Source: Clostridiaceae bacterium (lineage in GTDB: Bacteria > Bacillota > Clostridia > DSM-8532). Taken from it: a DNA stretch of 64,000 nucleotides. Under the pieces are notes generated by a model. It searched no databases. It was not told where the DNA came from and saw only the letters and a program-made list of their open reading frames with translations. Shown piece by piece: positions 34,160 through 42,053 of the stretch. The position numbers and the translations under genes were made by a program. Numbering within the stretch: position 1 is the stretch's first letter; every line of letters starts with the position of its first letter. Location: contig DULR01000035.1 of assembly GCA_012840245.1 (NCBI GenBank), positions 1-64,000 on the forward strand, in the 5' to 3' direction.

Positions 34160-35251
34160 TTATTCCGAAAGGACATAATTCTTTATAAGATCGCGGTTAT
34201 TTTTAAGTCTTTCGATATGAGGTGCCATGTTCAGCGCATTTTCCGCGAACTCAAGAGCCTCGTCATATCTCCCCAGTTCGAACGCACTGAGAGCTCCATA
34301 ATCGTATAGCGTATAATCCCAGGCATATGCCTCATTTATGTAAGTTGAAGATCTGTTGCGTATTTTTAGTGCATCCTTGACCATATGGTATACCCCAGGC
34401 CAATTTTTTTCATGATAAAAAATCCTTACGAGCTCCACATAAGGCTCTCTCAAATGAGGCGCTTCAGCTATAGCCCGATAGAGCCAGCTTTTCGCCTCGC
34501 CGACCATATTTTTTGCCATGCATGCCATGGCTATATATCTCATGGAGGCACACCTTTCCTCACGCCAGGTGGCCGTCGGCATTGACAGGTGATGTTCCAG
34601 AGTTTTAATGCAGTCATCCCAGCGTTGATGGTAAAGATATTCTCTTCCCAGGTAGTGCATGTTGCGATCATCCTCAGGCGATTCCCTTACGGACTGTTCC
34701 AAAAGCTGCAAATAGCTGTTTCTCGACTCTTTTGCCGCAGGCATATGATTGAGCCGTATATTTTCTTCATATATTATATTTTCCCTTCTTTTTTCCTGAA
34801 ACTGAAGGATCTCATGGATTGGATGGGTCCACCTGTATCCCTTTCGGGCATGGATCTTCTTCTTCCAGAAAGTAGTGCCACTCGTGCCATCCTCGTTGAA
34901 AGTAAATGTGAACATAAAATACAATGCATCGGTATTTGGAGTCCAGATATTTTCAAGGACACTCCTCCACCCCGGTTCCATGACCTCATCCAGATCGGTG
35001 CAGACACATATGTCGGCATCTGAAGGAACAAGCCCCAGAGAAATATTCCGCGCCACATCAAAACGCCAGGGATCTACTCTGATCTCATACACCGTAATGC
35101 CTTTTTCTTTTAGCTTTTTAACGGTGTCGTCAGTGGACCCGGTATCGCAAACTATTATTTGATCAGCATCTTTCAGGGATTCCACCCATCTGTCGACAAA
35201 GTGGGCTTCATTTTTGCATATGGCATAGGCGCATATATTGTATTTTCTCAT
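34160..35251 (-). CDS. GT2 glycosyltransferase with TPR tail
   Basis: A 363-residue protein. The N-terminal GT-A domain has ICKNEAHFVDRWVESL, IIVCDTGSTDDTV and the metal-binding ICVCTDLDEVMEPGW (DxD). The C-terminal half from about 185 consists of TPR-like helices (HYLGREYLYHQRWDDCIKTL, ALSAFELGRYDEALEFAENA). GT2 enzymes with TPRs often glycosylate proteins, and this gene lies next to the collagen-like gene. It overlaps the upstream paralog by four bases (ATGA). Confidence 0.85.
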   Translation of the reverse strand: MRKYNICAYAICKNEAHFVDRWVESLKDADQIIVCDTGSTDDTVKKLKEKGITVYEIRVDPWRFDVARNISLGLVPSDADICVCTDLDEVMEPGWRSVLENIWTPNTDALYFMFTFTFNEDGTSGTTFWKKKIHARKGYRWTHPIHEILQFQEKRRENIIYEENIRLNHMPAAKESRNSYLQLLEQSVRESPEDDRNMHYLGREYLYHQRWDDCIKTLEHHLSMPTATWREERCASMRYIAMACMAKNMVGEAKSWLYRAIAEAPHLREPYVELVRIFYHEKNWPGVYHMVKDALKIRNRSSTYINEAYAWDYTLYDYGALSAFELGRYDEALEFAENALNMAPHIERLKNNRDLIKNYVLSE

Positions 35252-36228
35252 AAACTGATTTCCTCCAGTGCAAGTCGTCTTTCCGATGCCATTAATGTGT
35301 CAATTTTGTCACTTGGGATAAAAGCTGGGATGTTTTGATGAACCTGGATCCGTTTAGCCTCCTTAAGGGTAGCATAGGCTTCCAGATGGCGCGCAAGCCC
35401 TGAGAGGATATGAGCTTTCTCTATATAAAGCTGCAGATCGTTACCATATGATATGGCTTTGGTCAAATAATGGAGGGCTTCCTCATGAAGTCCTTCAGCC
35501 ATGCAGATCCGTGCCTTGAGTCCATATATCTTTGCTTTGTCACAACCGTTTAGTCTCAGGGCATTTTCAACAGCATAATGCGCCTCCTTGCTATTTCCGC
35601 TTTCAAGATATACCTGGGCAAGACGCCATAAAGGGACCCAGCTGTAAGGCTGTTCCCTGATATACCTTTCCAGCAGACGCACAGTATCGTGACCTGGTTT
35701 CCTGTAAGGTCTTTTTAGCATCACATGCTGTATCGGAATTATACTGCCGGGATCATGGAATATCAGTTCCTCGTAAACAGGGTACTTCCAGAAACAGCCT
35801 CCGTTCCGATGTATCCTTCTTTCGGTCATTATATCGGTGGAACCGTCTTTTTCTTCCTGCACATAATACTCATACCCGGCTATATCCGGACTGTAGCTGT
35901 CATCCAGGATGGATCTCCATTCAGGCACCAGGATCTCATCGATATCAAGGCAAAGGCACAGATCGACTGAGCGGCTCATCAGAGACAACCCCATGTTCCG
36001 AATGTCATCGAAACGCCATGGGGACAGAAAAATGCGAAAAATTTTTATATCCGGTTCCGGGTTTTCAGCAGCAAATCTCTCAATGATACCTGCAGAACCG
36101 TCGGTGGAGCCTGCGTCGCAAAACACAATTTCATCGGCATCCTTGATACTGTTGAGGAAGTTTGGCATAAGCTGTTCATGATCAATAAAATATGTATATA
36201 TCCCATATCGGGGCCGAAATCCATCCAA
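35248..36228 (-). CDS. GT2 glycosyltransferase with TPR tail, paralog
   Basis: A 326-residue paralog of the next gene. Key motifs: IVFCDAGSTDGSAGIIERF, LSPWRFDDIRNMGLSLM and LCLCLDIDEILVPEW with the DxD. TPR-like repeats follow (VPLWRLAQVYLESGNSKEAH, KARICMAEGLHEEALHYLTK). Start at TTG 36228, with GGAG nine bases upstream. The two paralogs probably add successive sugars to a surface protein, with the collagen-like product of the neighbouring gene the most likely acceptor (inference). Confidence 0.82.
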   Translation of the reverse strand: MDGFRPRYGIYTYFIDHEQLMPNFLNSIKDADEIVFCDAGSTDGSAGIIERFAAENPEPDIKIFRIFLSPWRFDDIRNMGLSLMSRSVDLCLCLDIDEILVPEWRSILDDSYSPDIAGYEYYVQEEKDGSTDIMTERRIHRNGGCFWKYPVYEELIFHDPGSIIPIQHVMLKRPYRKPGHDTVRLLERYIREQPYSWVPLWRLAQVYLESGNSKEAHYAVENALRLNGCDKAKIYGLKARICMAEGLHEEALHYLTKAISYGNDLQLYIEKAHILSGLARHLEAYATLKEAKRIQVHQNIPAFIPSDKIDTLMASERRLALEEISL

Positions 36229-36328
36229 TGACGTTTGCTCCTTTTAAATCGGCTGTATTACAATATATTCTTCGTGGCGATCAGAATGACACCTCATCTT
36301 TTTTGAAAGAAGCCAAATGCGCTTTGTC

Positions 36329-36355
36329 ACAACATTCCTAGTCTTGCATACCATG
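36329..36355 (+). promoter_or_regulatory. Sigma-K-like promoter of surface paralog 3
   Basis: AC at 36329-36330, 16 bases, then CATACCATG at 36347-36355. The gene starts at 36387. Confidence 0.5.
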
Positions 36356-36386
36356 TATTAGATTTCAATGATGAAGGAGATATATG

Positions 36387-37235
36387 ATGAGTGAGTTAGA
36401 TAATAACTGCAAGGAAATCGTCATTGATCTGAAAAAGATCGACATTTTTGCAAAGTATGTATTGGCAAAATCTGAATTTAAAAACACACAGATCCTCTTC
36501 CAGGAAGCTTATAATGAGAACGCTGTCGGAACAGGGGAAAAACTACCGCTCAGATTATTGATTATCAATCACAACTCCATACCCGCGTCTGTTCCTGATA
36601 GAGGCGCTGGGGTAAGATGCATTAAGCTTTACAAAAGGCAGATAGCAGAGGGTTATCCTGTTAATACCATATGCGCCGGGAAATCCAGAGTAACTATAAG
36701 ATATCAGTTGATTCTTGTTGTAGAATATGAGGATGGATTTGTTGACATACTGACACTGCCGAACAATCTTTCAAATCCCCTCCAATACGACCCGTTAATT
36801 ACTAAAGCATTTGTGGACTCTACGGTCATATCTCCTTCTGGTGTGCCTGTGATTCAGCGTCAGAACGTGACAGTGCCTAATGAAACACTTATAATAGTAA
36901 GCAACGGAGTGAATGATTATCCATGGTTCGACTATAATATCTCTATTCCTTTCTCGTATTTCGAGAAATACTCCAGGCATATCAACCTGAACTGCTGCCA
37001 GGATCTCGAATCCTTCGTTCTTCTGAAATGCCTGAATAGTGATATTAACATCATGGATAGCCAGTTGGTTGCTCTGAATGCTGAGAATACACTTTTCGTC
37101 TGGACTACGGAAGTGGCATTGAGCGTATATGAAGATATCATCGATAAGCTGGGAATGGACAGCGATATCATAATTTGCGGATCTCCCGAATACGAATGTG
37201 AAAAGGATTGCCCAAAAACATGTGATTGCCCATAA
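36387..37235 (+). CDS. Paralogous unrecognised protein 3, putative spore-surface
   Basis: A 282-residue homolog of the product of 31572: IDLKKIDIFAKYVLAK, NTQILFQEAY, RLLIINHNSIPASVP, SRVTIRYQLILVVEYEDG, LTLPNNLSNPLQYDP, TKAFVDSTVI, VPNETLIIVSNGVNDY and ISIPFSYFEKY. The tail is Cys-rich (YECEKDCPKTCDCP). It has no signal peptide. The second of two adjacent ATGs is best spaced from GGAG. Cysteine-rich C-termini in two of the three paralogs hint at crosslinking in a spore layer; that is inference. Confidence 0.68.
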   Translation: MSELDNNCKEIVIDLKKIDIFAKYVLAKSEFKNTQILFQEAYNENAVGTGEKLPLRLLIINHNSIPASVPDRGAGVRCIKLYKRQIAEGYPVNTICAGKSRVTIRYQLILVVEYEDGFVDILTLPNNLSNPLQYDPLITKAFVDSTVISPSGVPVIQRQNVTVPNETLIIVSNGVNDYPWFDYNISIPFSYFEKYSRHINLNCCQDLESFVLLKCLNSDINIMDSQLVALNAENTLFVWTTEVALSVYEDIIDKLGMDSDIIICGSPEYECEKDCPKTCDCP

Positions 37236-37296
37236 CCGAACTATGTCTTACACCACATATGCTGAAGATAAGGACGTATTCAATTCCTGTATGAAG

Positions 37297-37334
37297 GAGC
37301 TGTCTCATAATTGACTTTGAGACAGCTCTTTTTT
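37297..37334 (+). terminator. Rho-independent terminator of surface paralog 3
   Basis: GAGCTGTCTCA (37297-37307) pairs with TGAGACAGCTC (37318-37328), followed by six Ts. Confidence 0.85.
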
Positions 37335-37345
37335 GCACTCCTTAC

Positions 37346-37693
37346 TTAGCTCCTCAATATCTTCTCCATTGGTTTTCCTTTTGCCAGCTCATCAACAAGC
37401 TTGTCCAGCCAGCGGATTTTTTGCATAAGAGGATCTTCGATCTCCTCGACGCGATACCCGCAGATCACGCCAGTGATCTTAACGGAGTTAGGGTTTATCT
37501 GCGGAGCTTCCCTGAAAAAAGTTTCGAAATCTACATTTCTTTCGATCTGTGCCTGAAGCCCGGCTTCATCATAACCTGTCAGCCAGCATATCACGGTATC
37601 GACCTCGGATTTGGTACGTCCTTTTCGCTCAGCCTTCTGCACGAGCAGCGGGTAGATTTGTGAAAAAGCAGTATTGAATATTCTGTGTCCCAT
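37346..37693 (-). CDS. DUF2200 family protein
   Basis: A 115-residue protein that matches the DUF2200 family along its length: [39 protein letters not shown] and the C-terminal [20 protein letters not shown] then [20 protein letters not shown]. The family is small, widespread and without known function. GAGGAG precedes the ATG. It stands alone between two terminators. Confidence 0.82.
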   Translation of the reverse strand: MGHRIFNTAFSQIYPLLVQKAERKGRTKSEVDTVICWLTGYDEAGLQAQIERNVDFETFFREAPQINPNSVKITGVICGYRVEEIEDPLMQKIRWLDKLVDELAKGKPMEKILRS

Positions 37694-37818
37694 AGTGTTT
37701 CTCCTCTTCTTATTTAATAGTCCTTCTAATGTATCTGTGACACTATTTGCTTTACAACATTATAGCTTCACGGCCATCACAGCACTCATTAATAGATATA
37801 CCCAGTATCTGATCATAA

Positions 37819-37842
37819 TAAAAAAACCACCGAAAAGGTGGT
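37819..37842 (-). terminator. Terminator of the sugar ABC operon
   Basis: ACCACC and GGTGGT with a 5-base loop, followed on the minus strand by eight T residues broken by no other base. It lies 23 bases past the last permease stop. Confidence 0.85.
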
Positions 37843-37864
37843 CGATGTTATTTCCGGATTTATT

Positions 37865-38707
37865 TCAACCTTTTATCGCTCCGCTTGTAAGTCCGGATAT
37901 TATATACTTCTGGAAAAACATGAACACGATAGTAGTCGGCAGGGCTGCCAGAGTGGCACAGACCATCCTTTCGTTGAATACCTGCTGCTTGTAGGTGCCG
38001 TAATTGTACAAACCAACCATGAGAGTCCACTTATTCGATTCTGTCGTGAACAGCAAAGGCCAAAGAAAGCTGTTCCATATATTGAGGAATGTATTTATCA
38101 CCAATACAGCCATACAGGGTCCAAGCAGCGGATATATTATCCTGACAAATATTCCTAATTCCGAAGCGCCGTCGATTTTAGCAGCCTGAATGAATTCATC
38201 GGGCAGACCCATTATGTACTGCCTCATAAGGAATATGCTTACAGGAGCTGCCAGAAAAGGTACAATAAGCGCTTGGTATGTATTCATCCAGTTAAGGGCT
38301 ATAAATGTCCTGTATATCGGAATAAGAGTAATGTAAACCGGAATCATCATCGTAGACAATAATAAAACGAAGAAAAATTTCTTTCCCGGAAAAGCTTTCT
38401 TGGCAAACGCATACCCAGCCATCGGTGAAAAAACCATGTTTCCCGCCACCACAGTAAGAGACACGATCAGGCTGTTCAGAAAATATTTAAGGAACGGCTG
38501 GGTCGACAAAACGATACGGTAGGCCCTTAATGTCGGATTCTTCGGGATAAGGTTGAACCCTTCGGTAATGACTGATACCTGATCCTTGAAAGTTGATGCT
38601 ACCATGTATAGGAACGGATAAATCATTATGACCAGGAACGGCAGCAAACAAATTGTCAATATATAGCTGCGAGCATTCTCGCTCAGGCGATTTGCTTTTA
38701 CCATCAT
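37865..38707 (-). CDS. Sugar ABC transporter permease, MalG type
   Basis: A 280-residue inner-membrane permease with six helices. The EAA loop, which contacts the ATPase, reads FIQAAKIDGASELGIFVRII with the conserved G nearby. Sequence type is MalG/LacG. A shared MsmX-type ATPase would serve such transporters, since no ATPase gene is present here. It overlaps the MalF-type gene by four bases and has AGGAGG upstream. Confidence 0.9.
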   Translation of the reverse strand: MMVKANRLSENARSYILTICLLPFLVIMIYPFLYMVASTFKDQVSVITEGFNLIPKNPTLRAYRIVLSTQPFLKYFLNSLIVSLTVVAGNMVFSPMAGYAFAKKAFPGKKFFFVLLLSTMMIPVYITLIPIYRTFIALNWMNTYQALIVPFLAAPVSIFLMRQYIMGLPDEFIQAAKIDGASELGIFVRIIYPLLGPCMAVLVINTFLNIWNSFLWPLLFTTESNKWTLMVGLYNYGTYKQQVFNERMVCATLAALPTTIVFMFFQKYIISGLTSGAIKG

Positions 38708-39654
38708 TCATCAATCCTCCTGTCAAATCCGAGCACCTTCAGCTGTATAAGCGCAAAGATTAAAATAAGTATAAAAAGTGTATACCCTACTGCTGAAGCA
38801 TAACCCATCATCTGGGAAGAAAATGCCCGCCTGTACAGGTAGAGTACGACAGTTGTGGTAGCATACCCAGGTCCCCCGCCTGTCATGATCTGAGGCTCGG
38901 TGAAAACCTGAAGCGAGTTGATGGTATTCAAAATGATGATATAAAGCGTAATGTGCCTCAAATGCGGAAGCGTGACATTGAAAAACTTCTGGATCCCGTT
39001 TGCGCCATCCACCGTAGCTGCTTCGTATAGCTCCTGCGGTATGGACTGAAGAGTTGAAAGATACAGCAGCATGTAATAGCCTGTTGCAGCCCATACGCTC
39101 ATTCCCATTATACTAAGCAGCGCAGTATGCTGGTTGTTGAGCCAGTTTGTAGGCTTGCCGCCAAAAAACTGGACTATCTGGCTGATAAGGCCGTATTGGT
39201 TGCACAGCAGTACGAACAGAGTCGATATAACAGCCAGAGAAGTGACTGTAGGCAGGAAGAAGCCTACCCTGAACAGAGTCTTGAATTTTACCCCCTTATT
39301 AAGGGCAAGTGCTAAAAGCAGCGCAAACACAGTCGTAAAGGGTATGGTTCCGAAGGTGAATACAAGAGTATTTCTCAGCGAGACCAGAAAATCGCGGTCA
39401 GAAAAAAGGTTCCGGTAATTCTGTAATCCAATGAATTCATTGATGGTAGAAGGCTTCAGCGGATTGTAGCTTGTAAAGCCCAGATACCCGGAGAATACTA
39501 CCGGGTAAACTGTAAACGCCAGAAAAAGAATGAACCATGGAGCTATGAAAAAATATGCGGCCTTATTGGTTCTTATTCTGTACCACAAACTGTTGTGATC
39601 TATTCTCCCTGGTCTTTCCAATGAGGGACTATGCCCCAATGCTTTTATTTCCAA
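38704..39654 (-). CDS. Sugar ABC transporter permease, MalF type
   Basis: A 316-residue permease with six helices. The EAA loop is LYEAATVDGANGIQKFFNVT, followed by LPHLRHI. A cytoplasmic N-terminus of about 30 residues precedes the first helix (FFIAPWFILFLAFTVYPVVF). Translation starts at TTG 39654 with GGAG upstream. Together with the MalG-type subunit it forms the membrane pore. Its binding protein, encoded just upstream, is truncated. Confidence 0.9.
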   Translation of the reverse strand: MEIKALGHSPSLERPGRIDHNSLWYRIRTNKAAYFFIAPWFILFLAFTVYPVVFSGYLGFTSYNPLKPSTINEFIGLQNYRNLFSDRDFLVSLRNTLVFTFGTIPFTTVFALLLALALNKGVKFKTLFRVGFFLPTVTSLAVISTLFVLLCNQYGLISQIVQFFGGKPTNWLNNQHTALLSIMGMSVWAATGYYMLLYLSTLQSIPQELYEAATVDGANGIQKFFNVTLPHLRHITLYIIILNTINSLQVFTEPQIMTGGGPGYATTTVVLYLYRRAFSSQMMGYASAVGYTLFILILIFALIQLKVLGFDRRIDE

Positions 39655-39750
39655 GTTCTATCTCTCCTTAATCAAGAATCCCGCCGCCCTTAAAAAAGGA
39701 AGGCTGCCTTCAGGCTGCGAGTACCGGTTGCAGTTTCTCAATAAACAGCC

Positions 39751-39772
39751 CCGGACCGGGTATCCGGTCCGG
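39751..39772 (-). promoter_or_regulatory. Stem-loop between binding-protein and permease genes
   Basis: A perfect 9-bp stem CCGGACCGG / CCGGTCCGG with a 4-base loop, 20 bases past the binding-protein stop. Such stem-loops often lower expression of permeases relative to the binding protein and protect the upstream message. Confidence 0.6.
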
Positions 39773-39792
39773 AGCCAATGATTTATAACTTC

Positions 39793-40650
39793 TTACATCA
39801 TATTGAGAAGGTTCTGAATATCTTTCTGACAGGCATCTACAGCCTCGTCTCTGGGAACACCGTTAAGATAGATTTCCTGGATCATGGTTGAAATTCTCAT
39901 ACCGATATCTTCTACTCTCTTATGGATAGGAGGAGCGAATGTATATCCTTTTTTAGCTATTTCAATGAATTTCTGAACCTTCTGTGCAGCTATGTCTTCA
40001 GGTGAAGGGCTGGCAAGTTCGGGAATGGTATCAAGTGACGCAATGGAAGGAAGTATGGACCATGCGCACTGCCTGCATATTTCTGTTGCAGTAGCGGCGT
40101 CTGCCAGGTATGCCAGGTACTTGAATGCCTCATCCTTGTGCTTTGACTGCATGGGTATGGTCAACACTTCTGCTCCGTTGAATGCCAGAGTCTTTCCGGT
40201 ATCCGGGCAGGCAGGGATGATCTCATATCCCCAGTCATTAACAGCAGCACCGTCTGTTATCATGCCCGCGGTAAAGCCGCTGTCCATAATTACCATGCCA
40301 AGCCTGTTGGCCTGGAATGCCAATGCTGCGTTAGCCTGAGTATCGATCATACTGTACGGTTTGATGGCATCATAGAAATCAAGAGCCTTTTGCGCTGCTT
40401 CACTTTTTACGCCGCCAATAAGCTTGGTTGAACCGTCAGCCTGAACTTCGGTTTCTATGTATGCTCCACCGGCACTGTAAAGGAAGTCGCCCCATGTCTG
40501 ATAGTCACCGGTAGGATGTCCTGCGCAGATCAGGAAGCCGTCAACACCGCATTTTTCCTTGATGGCTCTGGCCAGTTCGATCATACCGTTCCAATCCTTC
40601 GGGAAGTTCGCAGGATCATATCCGGCCTGTCTGACAAGAAAGTTTAGCGA
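39793..40650 (-). pseudogene. Sugar-binding protein lacking its N-terminal third
   Basis: The open frame enters at about 40650 without start or ribosome binding site and reads RQAGYDPANFPKDWNGMIEL, then WGDFLYSAGGAYIETEV, GMVIMDSGFTAGMI and the closing helices of a family 1 solute-binding protein. The signal peptide, lipobox and roughly the first 130-150 residues are missing. A terminator for the upstream acetyltransferase gene abuts the break. An internal ATG at 40584 has no clear ribosome binding site. The remaining frame has no stop, which suggests a recent deletion. Uptake by this ABC system is probably lost unless another binding protein serves it. Confidence 0.75.
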
Positions 40651-40651
40651 T

Positions 40652-40677
40652 AAAAATGCGGCACCCCGTGCGCCGCA
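40652..40677 (-). terminator. Terminator of the double-GNAT gene
   Basis: TGCGGC (40657-40662) and GCCGCA (40672-40677), with further pairing inside, followed by TTTTT on the minus strand. It sits right at the truncation point of the binding-protein gene. Confidence 0.65.
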
Positions 40678-40712
40678 TTAATCAATCAGTTCAGTCCATA
40701 CTTTATATAAAT

Positions 40713-41750
40713 TCAGTCCATTATATCTATACTCCACTCGAACACATTCACAAAACGCTGGCCTTCCTTATAAAGATCATGCCACTCGGGAAGGCGTGCT
40801 TTTCGGATAAGTTTTGCTCCGAGCTTTTCACAGGTACGTCTTGAAGCTATGTTGGTGTGTTCGTTTGTTATCAATACCTTTTTCATACCATGTTCTCTGA
40901 TGACCGGAGCAAGCAGTCTGCATGCCTTTGCGGCATAGCCATGGCCGCGGTACTGTTCATCTACGGCATAACCGATCTGACCGCCATAATACAGACTATC
41001 CGTATAACCTATGCGCAAGTTGATTTCACCCGCACAGCATCCATTGGTTCTGATCTCGAACTCGTAAGCGGGTACCCATTTCTTTTCGGGTATGGCAGGT
41101 TTTTTTGCGATACAGATTAACTCGATCTCTCCGTCTGTTAATTCGGGTACGTCGATGAAATCTTCAAAAATAACGGGCATAGAGTTATAATATGCTATTT
41201 CCTGTATAGCTTCCCATTCGTCTTTCAATATAGCGTATAAATACTCATCCCCATACTTTTTGTCAGAAAACTTGTGTGCCGGTCTTGCTTCGAGAAAACA
41301 GCCCTCTCTGCGCATACCTATGTTCTCCATCACGCGATATGAGCCATAATTCTCTGCATCACAACGGGCAACGATCCTGTGCAGGCCCAGTTCTCCAAAC
41401 CCGTATTCCACAAGTCTCTTTCCCACTTCTGTTCCCAATCCCTGCTTCCAGTAGTCTCTATGTAAGATCCAGCCAATTTCTGCCTGTTCTGTACCTGATC
41501 TCAGCAAGCAGCATCCACCGATGAGCTTTTGGGTTGATTTCAGCACTACGGCATATTGATGGCTCCTGCAGGGATTCTCTTTGGACGACGCTATTGATTC
41601 TGCTATGAATTTTTTTGTGTCAGATTCGTCATTAGGTCCCCAGTCCATGTACATGACATTATCTGCAACGCTTGCATAAGCATGAACCGCTTCAAAATCA
41701 GTTTCCTCAAATGGCCGTAAAATCAACCGCTTTGTTTCAAGAGTCTTCAT
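40713..41750 (-). CDS. Tandem GNAT N-acetyltransferase
   Basis: About 345 residues with two GNAT domains. Domain 1 (about 1-175) is of RimJ/RimL type: ETKRLILRPFEETDFEAV, YWKQGLGTEVGKRLVEYGF for acetyl-CoA binding, and VMENIGMRREG. Domain 2 (about 185-345) has QIGYAVDEQYRGHGYAAKAC and SRRTCEKLGAKLIRKARLP. Each has its own Q/RxxGxG/A loop, so both may bind acetyl-CoA. The acceptor is unknown (protein N-terminus, amino acid or antibiotic). Of several clustered ATGs I favour 41750, nine bases after GGAG. Confidence 0.82.
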   Translation of the reverse strand: MKTLETKRLILRPFEETDFEAVHAYASVADNVMYMDWGPNDESDTKKFIAESIASSKENPCRSHQYAVVLKSTQKLIGGCCLLRSGTEQAEIGWILHRDYWKQGLGTEVGKRLVEYGFGELGLHRIVARCDAENYGSYRVMENIGMRREGCFLEARPAHKFSDKKYGDEYLYAILKDEWEAIQEIAYYNSMPVIFEDFIDVPELTDGEIELICIAKKPAIPEKKWVPAYEFEIRTNGCCAGEINLRIGYTDSLYYGGQIGYAVDEQYRGHGYAAKACRLLAPVIREHGMKKVLITNEHTNIASRRTCEKLGAKLIRKARLPEWHDLYKEGQRFVNVFEWSIDIMD

Positions 41751-41802
41751 CTTCATCATCTCCATTCAGGATCAGGTTTACATAATAAGACCACTTCTAA
41801 AT

Positions 41803-41842
41803 AAAAACCCCGCAAGAATCACCATTATGTGACTCCGCGGGG
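41803..41842 (-). terminator. Terminator with internal loop after a small open frame
   Basis: CCCCGC (41808-41813) pairs with GCGGGG (41837-41842), and inside it TCAC pairs with GTGA. Five Ts follow on the minus strand. It ends transcription from the nucleotidyltransferase / small-frame region. Confidence 0.65.
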
Positions 41843-41895
41843 CATAATCCGCGTGTAAGGTCTCAAAGCCTCCATGCAGCTCAAGCATACGGCTC

Positions 41896-42018
41896 TTATG
41901 CATGCTCACCTTTCTCAGTATTCTTGCATATATCTTCCATTATGTCAATAAGTTTGTTTCTCTTTTCAATACCGCTCTTCGTTAACTGAGTCCTGCACAC
42001 CGTCTTCATTGTGTACAT
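41896..42018 (-). CDS. Possible 40-residue protein
   Basis: A short frame downstream of the nucleotidyltransferase gene encodes MYTMKTVCRTQLTKSGIEKR and NKLIDIMEDICKNTEKGEHA. It is charged and helical, with a GGAAG element before the ATG, and ends about 50 bases before a clear terminator. It could be a genuine small protein or the remnant of a longer gene. I do not recognise it. Confidence 0.35.
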   Translation of the reverse strand: MYTMKTVCRTQLTKSGIEKRNKLIDIMEDICKNTEKGEHA

Positions 42019-42053
42019 CGATATCTTCCGCAATACCCGCAGTTCTCTGTTCT

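Noticed and set aside
36261..36300. Sigma-K-like promoter before the GT2 pair
   Set aside because: The -10 candidate reads GAATATATTG and lacks the CATA core, and no AC element lies at the right distance.
41808..41880. GC-rich stem region considered as a riboswitch
   Set aside because: It lies at the 3' end of a minus-strand transcription unit and is followed by Ts, so a terminator explains it; no gene starts directly downstream within a typical leader distance on that strand.
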